A stretch of DNA of 62,525 nt from a virus: IMG/VR virus record IMGVR_UViG_3300032224_000950, positions 1 to 62,525 of that record. One strand, given 5' to 3'. Positions within the stretch are counted from its first letter, which is position 1. Each line of letters begins with the position of its first letter. The translations under genes were made by a program, and so were the position numbers. Of the stretch, positions 1 through 9,434 are shown one piece after another. The notes beneath the pieces were generated by a model. That model worked only from the letters and a program-made list of their open reading frames with translations. It searched no databases and had not been told where the DNA came from.

Positions 1-2
1 AC

Positions 3-1370
3 TTCTTAGTGTATGACAGTGCTGTTAGCAACACAGGTGGAACTACTGGTGGTTGGAGAAACGTAAGTATTCCAACAGGTGATGTTAATACAACATTCAA
101 TGCAGGCGCTGGTACATTAACAACAGCTATCCAATCTGGTGTAATCGTTAATAGTATGGTCAGTGCTAGTGCGGCGATTGCACAAAGTAAATTGTCAATG
201 ACTGCGGCCAGCACCCGTGCTAATGCCACTGGTATCACACAAACTGATCTAGGTCTAGCAAGTTTTAGTAATACACAGTTTACAGCATCAAGTGGCTGGA
301 TCACTTTACAGACTTCAACTAATACAACTACTGGCGTTACATATAATAAGATTCAATATGTAAGCGCGGGTACTATACTTGGTAATAGAACAGGTTCTGC
401 GGCTGCGCCGAGCGAAATGACTCCTGTACAAGTAGTAACAGATGGTAACGGTGTAAGCAATGCTCCGTTTACAACAGCCGGAGCAATGACTGTTGTGACA
501 AGCGGTGATAGTACATTTAACTCTGTAACTAACACAGGCGGTGCAAATACTTACACAGTAACGCCAGTTTCAGTTGCTAACGCGGTAAGCAGTATTGTTA
601 AGAGTTCAACAGATAAGAGCGTTGACGTTGGCAGTTTAAAAATTGCAACATACAGTACATTAACTATTACTGGTGGTACAACATTAAATATAACGACTCC
701 TGGAGCACAAACAATATTAACTGCTAGCGGTACTAATGCAAGTAACGCAGTTATTACCACTACAGGTACACTTGATACTAGCACAGGTACATTAAAAGTA
801 ACAGCAATTACTACAGGTGCACCGTCGACTGCTGGTACTATTACCGGTCAGTGGGCTGTACAAGCAAGTAGTCAAATTGATTTTAGTTTAGGAACATTAA
901 AATCAACAACGCTTACAACAGGTGCAGATGCTACTAGCGGTACTATCCAAGGTACATGGTCATTAACCGGAGCAAGTAAATTCCAAGCTACCTATGCTGA
1001 CTTAGCTGAATTCTATGAAGGTGATCAAGAATACGAACCGGGCACAGTATTAGTGTTCGGTGGTGATAAAGAAGTTACTTTAACAAATATATTTGGTGAT
1101 GCACGTCTAGCAGGTATTGTAACGACTGATCCAGCATATGTCATGAACAAGGATCAGACGGGTATTGCTGTATGTCTAGCACTAGCAGGTCGTGTTCCAT
1201 GTCGGGTAGTCGGTCGTGTTAAGAAAGGCGACTTGTTAACAACAAGTGCAACTCCCGGATGCGCAGTTAAAGCAACAGATCCGAAACTAGGTAGCATTAT
1301 TGGTAAAGCCATAGAGGATAAAGACTACGATAGTGTAGGGGTTATCGAAGTGGCGGTAGGGAGATCATAA
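3..1370 (+). CDS. Fibre-like virion protein with YADLAE C-terminal domain (5' partial)
   Basis: The reading frame is open to the left edge; the first possible start is a GTG at 9 without a ribosome site, so this is probably the C-terminal part of a longer gene. The visible part is Thr/Ser/Gly/Ala-rich and repetitive, as in phage fibres. From about residue 329 (counted from the GTG) a compact domain begins with YADLAEFYEGD and includes PGTVLVFGG and AYVMNKD. It resembles terminal domains of marine phage fibres, possibly related to the peptidase G2/IMC autocleavage family (tentative). A paralogous domain ends the minus-strand protein at 56301-57776. The stop overlaps the next start (TAATG). Confidence 0.75.
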   Translation, partial: FLVYDSAVSNTGGTTGGWRNVSIPTGDVNTTFNAGAGTLTTAIQSGVIVNSMVSASAAIAQSKLSMTAASTRANATGITQTDLGLASFSNTQFTASSGWITLQTSTNTTTGVTYNKIQYVSAGTILGNRTGSAAAPSEMTPVQVVTDGNGVSNAPFTTAGAMTVVTSGDSTFNSVTNTGGANTYTVTPVSVANAVSSIVKSSTDKSVDVGSLKIATYSTLTITGGTTLNITTPGAQTILTASGTNASNAVITTTGTLDTSTGTLKVTAITTGAPSTAGTITGQWAVQASSQIDFSLGTLKSTTLTTGADATSGTIQGTWSLTGASKFQATYADLAEFYEGDQEYEPGTVLVFGGDKEVTLTNIFGDARLAGIVTTDPAYVMNKDQTGIAVCLALAGRVPCRVVGRVKKGDLLTTSATPGCAVKATDPKLGSIIGKAIEDKDYDSVGVIEVAVGRS

Positions 1371-2209
1371 TGGCACGTTTAAATATAAACATCGGGCAGT
1401 CGGCGAACGACAAGAACGGCGATCCGTTGCGCACAGCTTTTGAAAAAGTCAATGCTAACTTTACTGAATTGTATGCTGGGGGCGCAAGTGAGACACAGTT
1501 GACCAATGGTGCATATACACTTGCCCTTGGATCAACTGGTGTGCTAACGTTTCCTAATAATTATACATTTACTGGACAGACCCTAACAGACACTTCAGGA
1601 ACTACAAACTATTCACTAAAAATTGCCAATGGAACTACCGGTTCAATATTTGCCGTTGGTACTGGTACTGATGCATATGGTGTTGCTAATGATTCCTTGA
1701 ATCATCTCGGTACAGGATATGTTCCTTACAACGCAACAGCCAGCATTATGAGTTTCAACGTGCCTGGATATGCTGGCAGTTTAACTATAAATGGTGCCGG
1801 AGTTGTCACTGTGCCAAACGGATTTGTTATTAGCGGAACTGGTAACTTAACATTCCCAGACGCCACAGTACAGACCACAGCGTATACCGGGACAAGTATT
1901 ACTAGAAGTGCAGGATCAATTGCAGGTGCAGGCACAGTTACTTTAAATTATAGCACTGATAGACTAGTCCGGGCCACAGCCGCAGGCAGTACTTTAACCA
2001 TAGCACATAGTAATATTGCCGCAGGTAAGGTAGTAGATTTAGTGATATCAAATACCAGCGGTTCGACTTGTATAGTTACATACGGTGTTGGGACCGGCAA
2101 CACCGTCAATGGTAGTGCAACTACTGCTGTAGGAGCTGGTACTACCCGTGTATTCACTTGCAGAAGTTTTGGAACAACAACCACTGACGTGTATGTCACA
2201 ATAGTCTAA
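1370..2209 (+). CDS. Short fibre-like virion protein
   Basis: The 279-residue protein opens with an ANDxxGDPLRxAFxKVNxNF motif that is shared with the next gene (2240-4141), so the two share an N-terminal attachment module. The rest is low-complexity Gly/Ser/Thr beta-type sequence. The C-terminal half has repeated short strands ending in TTDVYVTIV. The start ATG overlaps the stop of the preceding fibre gene, so the two are translationally coupled. A virion surface or fibre-adapter role is inferred from composition and context. Receptor specificity cannot be read from the sequence. Confidence 0.7.
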   Translation: MARLNINIGQSANDKNGDPLRTAFEKVNANFTELYAGGASETQLTNGAYTLALGSTGVLTFPNNYTFTGQTLTDTSGTTNYSLKIANGTTGSIFAVGTGTDAYGVANDSLNHLGTGYVPYNATASIMSFNVPGYAGSLTINGAGVVTVPNGFVISGTGNLTFPDATVQTTAYTGTSITRSAGSIAGAGTVTLNYSTDRLVRATAAGSTLTIAHSNIAAGKVVDLVISNTSGSTCIVTYGVGTGNTVNGSATTAVGAGTTRVFTCRSFGTTTTDVYVTIV

Positions 2210-2212
2210 TAC

Positions 2213-2220
2213 GGTAAATA
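2213..2220 (+). promoter_or_regulatory. Possible T4-type late promoter
   Basis: GGTAAATA lies 20 bases before the start of the fibre gene at 2240. It differs from the T4 late consensus TATAAATA in the first two bases. The spacing matches better sites elsewhere in this window. Confidence 0.4.
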
Positions 2221-2239
2221 TTAAGAGAGAGCAAACATT

Positions 2240-4141
2240 ATGGCAATTCAAACAATTAATTTAGGTAACTATGCAAATGATGGCACTGGTGACGATCTCA
2301 GAGTCGCATTTACCAAAGTTAATGCAAACTTTGCTGCCTTAGACAGCGCGGCAGCGATCGTAAATGGGGTTAATCTCGGTAGTGGTGCTGTAATTTTTGC
2401 ACAAAAAGATTCTACTAATTTACAATTTAAAACACTAACAAGTACCAATAGCTCAGTAGCATTTTCTAGTACCGATACTACAGTTAATTTAACAGCTCGT
2501 ACTAAATTACAAGACGATATTTCCCCTACATTAGGTGCTAATTTAAATCTCAACAATCACTATGTATACGGTGGAGATATCCAAAGCACAGTATATGGTT
2601 ATAGTGTACCGGCATCTGCAATGTTACATTCGTTACTTGTTGAATCGAATAATTTAAATGTTGACTTAGGATCATTTTTAACCCCGACAGGATATGAAAC
2701 AGATGGCCTAGCTGGTCGTAAAGGTTACTTATTAGACTATGGATTATTTTCCGATGCTCAGATTAATGATGAATTAAATTTTGGAACATTCAACGATCAT
2801 ACAGTAGGTGGTATCGGTCAAATAACCCTAGCCGGAAATTTAACTACTACCGGTGCTTATAATTTAACCTTAGCTACTACTGCGAACACTAGCCTAACAC
2901 TACCAACTAGCGGAACATTGACTACTACTGCCAACAATCTTAGTGCGTTTGCCGCCACTACTAGCGCACAACTAGCTAGTGTTATCAGTGATGCAACTGG
3001 TACTGGTAATTTAGTATTTTCGATCAATCCAACGATTAGCGGAGCATCGTTAACTAATGGTGCTACAATATCAAGTGGTAGTTTAACATTCTCAGGGGCT
3101 ATTTCTGCACCAGCCTGGACTACTTCAGGAATTAGACACGTATCAAATCCAAACATATTAACTGATACAACTAGTACAGGTACAGTAGCCAATGCATATA
3201 CTAACAGCTTTGGTGGTAATACTATTGCCGCAACCAATGCTACGACATATACCAATTATGCAACTATGTTTGTTAATAGTCCGACAGCAGGTACTAATGT
3301 AACATTTACAAATACATGGAGTATTATCACAGCTGGTAATATTCTGTTACGTGGGAGCACAATAGATGGTCCAGCTAGCACCACAGCATTCCCTTCAGCA
3401 ACTACATTAAGCATCGGTGCTAGCAGTGGAACATTGACTATTGGCAATGCTACTATTACCGCTACTAATGCCACAGCATTAAATTTGAATGGCACAAGTC
3501 CTGCTATTGTTACAAGTGATACTGGAACTGTCGCAGTATTCAACACAAATGCCCTAACTGGTAACTTGTTTGGTGCAGCCACAAGCGTTACAATTGGCGC
3601 GGCAAGCGGAACATTAAACTTACGCAATGCTACAATCACTGCCGCTAATGCTACTGCATTAAATTTAAATGGTGCAAGTCCCGGTATTGCAACATCAAGT
3701 ACTGGCACAGCAAGTGTATTCAACACAAATGCCCTAACTGGTAACTTGTTTGGTGCGGCAACTACTATAAGCATTGGCAATGCGTCTGGTACTACAACTA
3801 TCGCTGGCAGAACTTCTACAACTAACCTAAGCCGTAGTGGATTAGAAATCGTAGTTCCAAACTATATTACTGTTAGTTCAACAACGACCTATGCGTTAAG
3901 CACAACCGTTACTGAGAATATTTTATTAGTTACAGCAGGTGCGTTGACTGCAACATTAACATTCCCAAGTGCATCACTAATTGATGGACAACGATTACGA
4001 TTTACAGTTACAACAAATACAGTAACACTTGCATTGACCGCAGGTCCGACTCTAGTTGGAACATTTGCTGGCTCAGTAACTGCTCCAACAACATTTACCT
4101 ACGTTTACAGAACCAGCAACACTACATGGTACAGAATTTAA
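2240..4141 (+). CDS. Large fibre-like virion protein with internal repeats
   Basis: The 633-residue protein has the same N-terminal module as the preceding gene (NYANDGTGDDLRVAFTKVNANF), then a long Thr/Ala/Asn/Gly-rich shaft. Residues about 410-520 hold two copies of a roughly 60-residue repeat built on TALNLNG and FNTNALTGNLFGAAT. The terminal region (TTVTENILLVTAG onward) looks like a compact beta head domain. A ribosome site (AGAGAG) lies at 2224-2229. A virion fibre or fibre-tip role is inferred from composition and the neighbouring fibre genes. Confidence 0.7.
   Translation: MAIQTINLGNYANDGTGDDLRVAFTKVNANFAALDSAAAIVNGVNLGSGAVIFAQKDSTNLQFKTLTSTNSSVAFSSTDTTVNLTARTKLQDDISPTLGANLNLNNHYVYGGDIQSTVYGYSVPASAMLHSLLVESNNLNVDLGSFLTPTGYETDGLAGRKGYLLDYGLFSDAQINDELNFGTFNDHTVGGIGQITLAGNLTTTGAYNLTLATTANTSLTLPTSGTLTTTANNLSAFAATTSAQLASVISDATGTGNLVFSINPTISGASLTNGATISSGSLTFSGAISAPAWTTSGIRHVSNPNILTDTTSTGTVANAYTNSFGGNTIAATNATTYTNYATMFVNSPTAGTNVTFTNTWSIITAGNILLRGSTIDGPASTTAFPSATTLSIGASSGTLTIGNATITATNATALNLNGTSPAIVTSDTGTVAVFNTNALTGNLFGAATSVTIGAASGTLNLRNATITAANATALNLNGASPGIATSSTGTASVFNTNALTGNLFGAATTISIGNASGTTTIAGRTSTTNLSRSGLEIVVPNYITVSSTTTYALSTTVTENILLVTAGALTATLTFPSASLIDGQRLRFTVTTNTVTLALTAGPTLVGTFAGSVTAPTTFTYVYRTSNTTWYRI
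3536..3756 (+). repeat. 180-bp period direct repeat inside fibre gene
   Basis: A 41-base stretch at 3536-3576 recurs identically at 3716-3756, and the flanking sequence is also similar. The 180-base period keeps frame and encodes the 60-residue shaft repeat. Near-identity at DNA level suggests recent duplication or gene conversion. Confidence 0.8.
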
Positions 4142-4163
4142 TTAACCTAAGGGAATTGGTACA

Positions 4164-6749
4164 ATGGCTTTAAATGTTTGGAATCAACCGTCAGGTTACA
4201 GCTTTGGTACATTTCCAGAAGCAGTTAGTCTCACGCTTGCACTACCACTAGTACCGTCCCCAGGCGCTATTACTCTAAAAGTTATATCAGGTTCATTACC
4301 TCCAGGTCTACGTATTAAAGGAAATACAATTACAGGTGCACCTAATATTGTTAATGATACTAGAACATTTTCATTTTGCATAAGAGCGGGTAACGGATCT
4401 AGCGTTTCTGATAGAACTTTTTATATGAATATCACCGCCAACAATCTTCCAACATTCCTAACACCCCCAGGTGAATTGGCTTTTGGAACACAGTTATATG
4501 CGCTAGATCAAACTTATATTAATTATCAATTAGAAGCGTTTGATTTAGGAACTGCTGTAGGACAAACATTAAATTATTCAATTGCATCAGGAGATGGCGA
4601 ATTACCTCCCGGATTAACATTAAGCGACAACGGTATCATATCTGGATTTATCAAACCAGTACTTCGAATTAACGTGTTTGACGGAAGTGGAACATACGAC
4701 GATACATTTTTCGATGCTGTTGCTTATGATTTCGCCTCATTACCGACTAATGGATATGATAGTTATATCTATGATAATGTATTTTATGATTACAGTCTGG
4801 CTGAAAAAAGACCAACTAGTCTAAGTAGAAATTTTCAATTTAAAGTTACACTAACTGATGGGTACTTGTATTCACAGCGAACATTTAGAATATTTGTTAT
4901 TGGTGATGATACATTTAGAGCTGACAGTACTGTATTAGATGGTCTTGCAGGAACATTCACTGCTGACGCTACCTTCTTAAGACAACCAGCTTTTAAAACT
5001 CCGAATAATTTAGGATCATATAGAGCGAACAACTATTTGACTATTCCTATCGAACTATATGAATCAAGTAATGTGATCCTAAGATTAGAAGCTACTAATG
5101 AAGAAATATTTGCTAATACTTCACAAGTATCATTAACTGATAATATCAGAGGCGGAAACAAACTTACTATTAAAAATACTAGTGGGACTCCTATTGTTAA
5201 TCAATGGTTAACTTTTTCAAATTATTATGACCCAGCTGAAGGCATAAATTATCAAATTACCGCAGTTCAAAGTTTAGGTAATGGCAATTATAGATTAACT
5301 CTGAATCAGAATTTAACTGTAAACGTACCAGATAACATTGCATTTTACATTGGAACACTTAGTATATTACCGCCCGGTTTAAACTTTGATGTTAATACAG
5401 GTGACCTTTATGGCAACGCACCTTATCAACCTGCAATTACAAAATCATATAAATTTACTATAACTGCTGTAAGATTTAGTGACAATAATGAACATGTAAA
5501 TTCATCAAGAACATTTACAATTAGTCTTATCGGAGACATCGATAGTGTTATTAAATTTAAAACATTAAACAATCTAGGATCAATTCCTGCAGAATATAAT
5601 AGTGATTTAAGAATCGAAGCCACAAGTACAGTTACAGGTGCGCAGGTTATATATACATTAATAGGTGGAAAACTTCCGCCAGGCTTAACATTAAATCTCG
5701 ACGGAGAATTAATAGGTCGTGTAAATCAATTTTATTCAGCTGCCAAGGGCGGCGGATTGATTACTATTGATAACGGTAATACGACATTTGACGGTGGCAC
5801 TACTAGTTTAGATCGAAGCTATACCTTTACAGTACAAGCACAAGATCAATATAATTATAGTGCAGTAACTAAAACCTTTACAGTAAAAATCATCACTCCG
5901 AATACTTACAGTTATAGTAACATTCGTGTACAACCGTATTTAAAATCTGATCAACGATCTTCTTGGCAAGCATTTATTAATGACAATAATATTTTTACTC
6001 CAGAAAGCATTTATAGAACGAATGATCCAAACTTTGGAATACAAAGCAATCTTAGTATGATTGTATATGCCGGTATACAAACCCAGGAGGCATCTGCATA
6101 TGTAGGAGCTATGGGGTTAAACCATAAGAAAAAACGTTTTGTATGGAGCGGGATTCATAAAGCTGTTGCTATTAACCCGATAACTAAAAAACCAGTTTAT
6201 GAAGTAATTTATGTTAAGATGGTAGATCCGATGGAACCAAATGGTGAGCATCTTCCAATTAAAGTATTTTTGTCTAGACTCGGTGTTGCAACAGAAAAAA
6301 TAACAACAGATAGCAGTACAAACTTTTGGTCTAGAAGTTTAGGAAATTTAGGAGCTGATGTGCCAACAAATCATCGCCCGGAACCAATTGTCACTGTAGA
6401 CAGCACAGGTTACCAAATAAGCAATCCTAATCCAGGAAATTACTATCCTAACAGCATTACTAATTGGCAAAGTAGATTAGAAAATGTCGGTGCTAGTGAG
6501 CGTAACTATTTGCCTCTTTGGATGCGTAGTATACAAGCTGGCGCGAAAGAAGAATTAGGATACACATTAGCTGTACCTCTATGCTACTGTAAAATTGGTA
6601 CAGCCGATACTATACTTTTAAACATAAAATACAGTAACTTTGACTTTAAAAATCTAGATTATACCGTAGATCGATACATAATAGATTCTGTCACTGGTTA
6701 CACAAGCGATAAATATCTAGTATTCAGAAACGATAGGATAACCGTATGA
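4164..6749 (+). CDS. Large virion protein with putative Ig-like (PPGL) repeats
   Basis: The 861-residue protein contains at least four copies of a motif of the type LPPGLxL...G.I.G (SGSLPPGLRI, DGELPPGLTL, LSILPPGLNF, GGKLPPGLTL). This is the signature of putative Ig/cadherin-like repeats. Each is followed by an RTFxFxV...D.Y strand pattern. The last 250 residues are different and more complex, probably a separate attachment domain. Such proteins decorate phage virions and often bind carbohydrate, but here that role is inferred. The gene overlaps the next by four bases (ATGA). Confidence 0.7.
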   Translation: MALNVWNQPSGYSFGTFPEAVSLTLALPLVPSPGAITLKVISGSLPPGLRIKGNTITGAPNIVNDTRTFSFCIRAGNGSSVSDRTFYMNITANNLPTFLTPPGELAFGTQLYALDQTYINYQLEAFDLGTAVGQTLNYSIASGDGELPPGLTLSDNGIISGFIKPVLRINVFDGSGTYDDTFFDAVAYDFASLPTNGYDSYIYDNVFYDYSLAEKRPTSLSRNFQFKVTLTDGYLYSQRTFRIFVIGDDTFRADSTVLDGLAGTFTADATFLRQPAFKTPNNLGSYRANNYLTIPIELYESSNVILRLEATNEEIFANTSQVSLTDNIRGGNKLTIKNTSGTPIVNQWLTFSNYYDPAEGINYQITAVQSLGNGNYRLTLNQNLTVNVPDNIAFYIGTLSILPPGLNFDVNTGDLYGNAPYQPAITKSYKFTITAVRFSDNNEHVNSSRTFTISLIGDIDSVIKFKTLNNLGSIPAEYNSDLRIEATSTVTGAQVIYTLIGGKLPPGLTLNLDGELIGRVNQFYSAAKGGGLITIDNGNTTFDGGTTSLDRSYTFTVQAQDQYNYSAVTKTFTVKIITPNTYSYSNIRVQPYLKSDQRSSWQAFINDNNIFTPESIYRTNDPNFGIQSNLSMIVYAGIQTQEASAYVGAMGLNHKKKRFVWSGIHKAVAINPITKKPVYEVIYVKMVDPMEPNGEHLPIKVFLSRLGVATEKITTDSSTNFWSRSLGNLGADVPTNHRPEPIVTVDSTGYQISNPNPGNYYPNSITNWQSRLENVGASERNYLPLWMRSIQAGAKEELGYTLAVPLCYCKIGTADTILLNIKYSNFDFKNLDYTVDRYIIDSVTGYTSDKYLVFRNDRITV

Positions 6750-7843
6750 GCAATATAAACTATGCATCTATTAGCACAACATACCCAGTAGCGGGTGTTG
6801 ATAATGACAGTCAAGGATTCCGTGATAATTTCACGGCGATATCAGCTGGACTTGCTGTAGCAAAAACAGAACTTACAGATCTTCAAACAAAAGCTGTTTT
6901 AAAACAAGCGTTAACTGGCGGAACCTTAGATAATAATATGCTAGGTAGTACAACATATAACGGATTATACTATCAATTTAATGGTGTTTATTTTGATGGT
7001 GGAACTGTTCCAACTAGTGCAAACATTGACTTAAACAACGGTCCTGTACAAAAATTTAATTTAAGTGGTACACCTACATTAACATTTACAAATTGGCCGA
7101 CTTCGGGACAATCAGGTTGTGTTAGGGTACAATTTTCAAGTGATCAAAACGGAGTACGTTACCCTGTTCTTGCAACTAGTAATGCTGGAACCATACGCTA
7201 TGACACAAGTTTCCCGACTAATCCTGTAACTTCGTCAAAAGGATTCGTAATAGGCGGAGAAAGTGTAACTACTGTTACTGTTACTAACCCAGGTTCGGGA
7301 TATACTACTGCCGCTGGTATTTCATTTACAGGCGGTAGTCCTATTACTGGTGGATTTGTTCCAACTGCAACACTTTCATATACCGTAGTTTCAGCTACTA
7401 TCTCAGGAGGAACTGCTGGAACAGGTTATGCAGTTGGTGATGTATTAGGAATTACTGCAAATAGCGGAGTTGTACTTACTGTAGCAAGTATTTCAGGTGG
7501 TGGTGCAACTGGTCCTATTGTAACAGTTTCAGTATCAAGTGGTGGTACATGGACACTACCCGTTACATATGTTGCTAATACATTTCCTATTAGTAGTGCC
7601 GCAGGAACTGGTGCTAGGCTAGTTCTAGTATTCGGTATTGGTGCTGTTAATCTTACCGGTAACGGAGATGGTTATACTACCACTCCTCCAGGAGTTACTA
7701 TAACTTCACCGGGCGGTGGTGGCACAACTGCACTAGCAAGTTGCACATTGTCTACTAACACATCAACCCGTATTAGAGTTATCGAAGCATGGTCTAATAA
7801 CGGTGGTGCTGATGTCTATATTCGATATTTGGGTGAATACTAA
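6746..7843 (+). CDS. Fibre-like virion protein with GSGYT repeats
   Basis: The 365-residue protein has an N-terminal motif (DNDSQGFRDNFTAISAGL) like a divergent form of the fibre N-module in 1370-4141. The middle contains VTNPGSGYTTA and GDGYTTTPPGVTITSPG, a repeat type common in phage tail proteins. The end is a compact strand-rich domain finishing VYIRYLGEY. It starts in an ATGA overlap with the preceding Ig-like gene and ends in a TAATG overlap with the next small gene. A tail-fibre or baseplate-attached role is inferred. Confidence 0.65.
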   Translation: MSNINYASISTTYPVAGVDNDSQGFRDNFTAISAGLAVAKTELTDLQTKAVLKQALTGGTLDNNMLGSTTYNGLYYQFNGVYFDGGTVPTSANIDLNNGPVQKFNLSGTPTLTFTNWPTSGQSGCVRVQFSSDQNGVRYPVLATSNAGTIRYDTSFPTNPVTSSKGFVIGGESVTTVTVTNPGSGYTTAAGISFTGGSPITGGFVPTATLSYTVVSATISGGTAGTGYAVGDVLGITANSGVVLTVASISGGGATGPIVTVSVSSGGTWTLPVTYVANTFPISSAAGTGARLVLVFGIGAVNLTGNGDGYTTTPPGVTITSPGGGGTTALASCTLSTNTSTRIRVIEAWSNNGGADVYIRYLGEY

Positions 7844-8073
7844 TGCATCCTTTAGTTGGTGATATTTCCGATTTAAAGGATTCTGAAATAGAAAGTAAGG
7901 TTTCTGACCTTACTAAAAAATATTTTATAACTAGCAATCCTGGGATTAAAGCTCAAATTGCGGCTGTGTTAGAAACTTATAAAAGCGAAATTAGTCGTCG
8001 ACGAGCAGTTGAATGGCAAAAAATGATGGAAACTCGAGATAAAACTCTTGACAAACTTATTAATATAAGTTAA
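7843..8073 (+). CDS. Small conserved-type phage protein, unknown
   Basis: The 76-residue charged, helical protein is built around LKDSEIESKVSDLTKKYF and a basic KSEISRRRAVEWQKMME segment, consistent with a short coiled coil. There is no recognisable catalytic motif. It is coupled to the upstream fibre gene by a TAATG overlap, so it may be made with the tail proteins, perhaps as an assembly factor (inference). The function is not recognised. Confidence 0.6.
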   Translation: MHPLVGDISDLKDSEIESKVSDLTKKYFITSNPGIKAQIAAVLETYKSEISRRRAVEWQKMMETRDKTLDKLINIS

Positions 8074-8082
8074 ACTTAGGCA

Positions 8083-8595
8083 ATGCGCCTAGACAAATAT
8101 TCTAATCCGATTTTAAACGAAACTGATCTTTTTGAAGCCTTATATAAAGGTTATGAATTTTCTGCCGATGATACATTACTAATCGAACAACGTAATGACA
8201 CTATCAAACAATTAGAAGCACAGCTAGGTTTTAAATTCTTAGAACCGTACGAAACTCATTTTGATATAATAAACTATGATCAGGCTTGTCAAAGTAATTG
8301 GAATATGCCAGACGAATACAAAACGCTGGATATAGAAACATGGTTATTTGAACAAATTCCTCCTTGGGATCCGGAACATACTAGAGTATCAGAAGAATTG
8401 GCGGAATTTAAAGAACGAAATATGATAGATTTATTGCGGTGGCTCAAATATTTCGTAGATACTTGTACAAAAGAAGGGGTTGTTTGGGGCATTGGACGAG
8501 GATCGAGTGTTGCTAGTTATGTATTATTTTTAATAGGTGTACATAGTGTAAACAGTATCAAATATAATTTAGACTGGCGGGAATTCCTGAGATAA
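8083..8595 (+). CDS. Stand-alone fragment resembling DNA polymerase III alpha (DnaE)
   Basis: The C-terminal 45 residues (WGIGRGSSVASYVLFLIGV followed by NLDWREFLR) match the conserved block of bacterial C-family polymerases, where GRGS-x-x-S is part of the palm and is followed by a [F/W]-E-R-F-L-like segment. The whole protein is only 170 residues and stops right after this block, so the catalytic Asp region of DnaE is absent. It cannot be a polymerase by itself. It may be a repurposed nucleotide- or DNA-binding remnant. The phage has its own family B polymerase at 28748, so this is an extra C-family relic. Confidence 0.6.
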   Translation: MRLDKYSNPILNETDLFEALYKGYEFSADDTLLIEQRNDTIKQLEAQLGFKFLEPYETHFDIINYDQACQSNWNMPDEYKTLDIETWLFEQIPPWDPEHTRVSEELAEFKERNMIDLLRWLKYFVDTCTKEGVVWGIGRGSSVASYVLFLIGVHSVNSIKYNLDWREFLR

Positions 8596-8598
8596 GTA
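8591..8598 (+). promoter_or_regulatory. Weak late-promoter-like site
   Basis: GATAAGTA sits 24 bases before the ATG at 8622. It differs from GATAAATA, the form seen at 20050, 24628 and 45850, at one base. Confidence 0.3.
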
Positions 8599-8621
8599 GT
8601 ATTATAATCGAGGAGATTAAT

Positions 8622-8945
8622 ATGGCAATGAAAGAACAACAAAGACAAGTATATCGTTCGATGAACGGCAAAGAAGTTGATATGAATCGACTTATCAATA
8701 TTAACGAACTAACTCCAGCAGTTGGGAATATGCGTGTAAATGCACGTGGTGACGAATTAGGTGCAGGCGGTCAAATTATTCGAAAACGTGAAGAAATTTT
8801 GGCTGCGGCAGTACCTGAAAATCCAATACCGGATCAAATTAATGTTAGGCCGGCACCAGTTGACACCCAAACTCCTTCTACATCAAAACCGACTACCGTA
8901 GCTGTTAAGAACGTAGCTAATCAGGATCCAGAAGGAAAAGAATAA
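8622..8945 (+). CDS. Small hypothetical protein with Pro/Thr-rich tail
   Basis: The 107-residue protein has a charged N-terminal half containing MNGKEVDMNRLININELTPA. This is followed by a disordered Pro/Thr/Ser tail ending DPEGKE. A good ribosome site (GAGGAG, 8610-8615) precedes the ATG. Its stop overlaps the start of the GroES-like gene (TAATG), so the two are coupled. It could be a structural or chaperone-associated accessory protein, but no family is recognised. Confidence 0.55.
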   Translation: MAMKEQQRQVYRSMNGKEVDMNRLININELTPAVGNMRVNARGDELGAGGQIIRKREEILAAAVPENPIPDQINVRPAPVDTQTPSTSKPTTVAVKNVANQDPEGKE

Positions 8946-9361
8946 TGGATTTAAAAGGCATTGGACATTCGGGTATTAAGCCCGCAGTAACAGGTAAACT
9001 TATTCCTCTACACAAAAATGTATTTGTTACTGATATGAACTTTGATGAACAAGTATCAAAAGGTGGAATTATTATCCCCGGTGATGATGGAAAGACTGAG
9101 GGTATTAAACCTCGATGGGCTCGTGTGTTTGCAATAGGCCCAGAGCAAGAAGATGTCAAAGTAGGGCAATGGATTCTTATAGAACATGGTCGGTGGACTC
9201 GGGCAATTAATTATGTTGAAGCTGACGGAACACAACGTAAGATATTTAGAGTAGACATTGATTGCATGTTAATGGTATCTGATGAAGAACCCAAAGAACT
9301 ATCATTTGGGCTATCATCAATCGATCTAAGTCCGCCCGAATATGATTTTACTCCACAATAA
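8945..9361 (+). CDS. GroES-like co-chaperonin (gp31-type)
   Basis: The 138-residue protein has the GroES beta-barrel layout: LIPLHKNVFVTDM near residue 20, a mobile-loop equivalent with SKGGIIIPG at about residues 37-45, then WARVFAIGPE and KVGQWILIEHG. GroES carries the GGIVL-type loop that docks on GroEL, and T4 gp31 replaces GroES when the phage capsid protein is folded. The same role is inferred here. It is longer than GroES (about 97 residues) because of an acidic C-terminal extension. A terminator-like hairpin lies 16 bases after the stop. Confidence 0.8.
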   Translation: MDLKGIGHSGIKPAVTGKLIPLHKNVFVTDMNFDEQVSKGGIIIPGDDGKTEGIKPRWARVFAIGPEQEDVKVGQWILIEHGRWTRAINYVEADGTQRKIFRVDIDCMLMVSDEEPKELSFGLSSIDLSPPEYDFTPQ

Positions 9362-9376
9362 ATAAACCGTTTGAGC

Positions 9377-9406
9377 AACAGGGCCATTGACAGGCCCTGT
9401 TTTCTT
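9377..9406 (+). terminator. Terminator-like hairpin after the groES-like gene
   Basis: A 9-bp perfect stem (AACAGGGCC at 9377-9385, GGCCCTGTT at 9393-9401) closes a 7-base loop and is followed by a T-rich run to 9406. The loop contains the -35 box of the promoter described next. Confidence 0.75.
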
Positions 9407-9415
9407 CTATATACT
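9387..9415 (+). promoter_or_regulatory. Sigma70-type promoter embedded in the terminator hairpin
   Basis: TTGACA (9387-9392), a 17-base spacer and TATACT (9410-9415). The -35 box overlaps the hairpin loop and the right stem arm forms part of the spacer. It would start transcription about 13 bases before the gene at 9435. Confidence 0.75.
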
Positions 9416-9434
9416 ATACGAAAGGAGATCTCGA

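Noticed and set aside
3256-3780. Long minus-strand open frame opposite the fibre gene
   Set aside because: It mirrors the repetitive fibre sequence on the plus strand and has no ribosome site or plausible composition; it is a shadow of the real gene.
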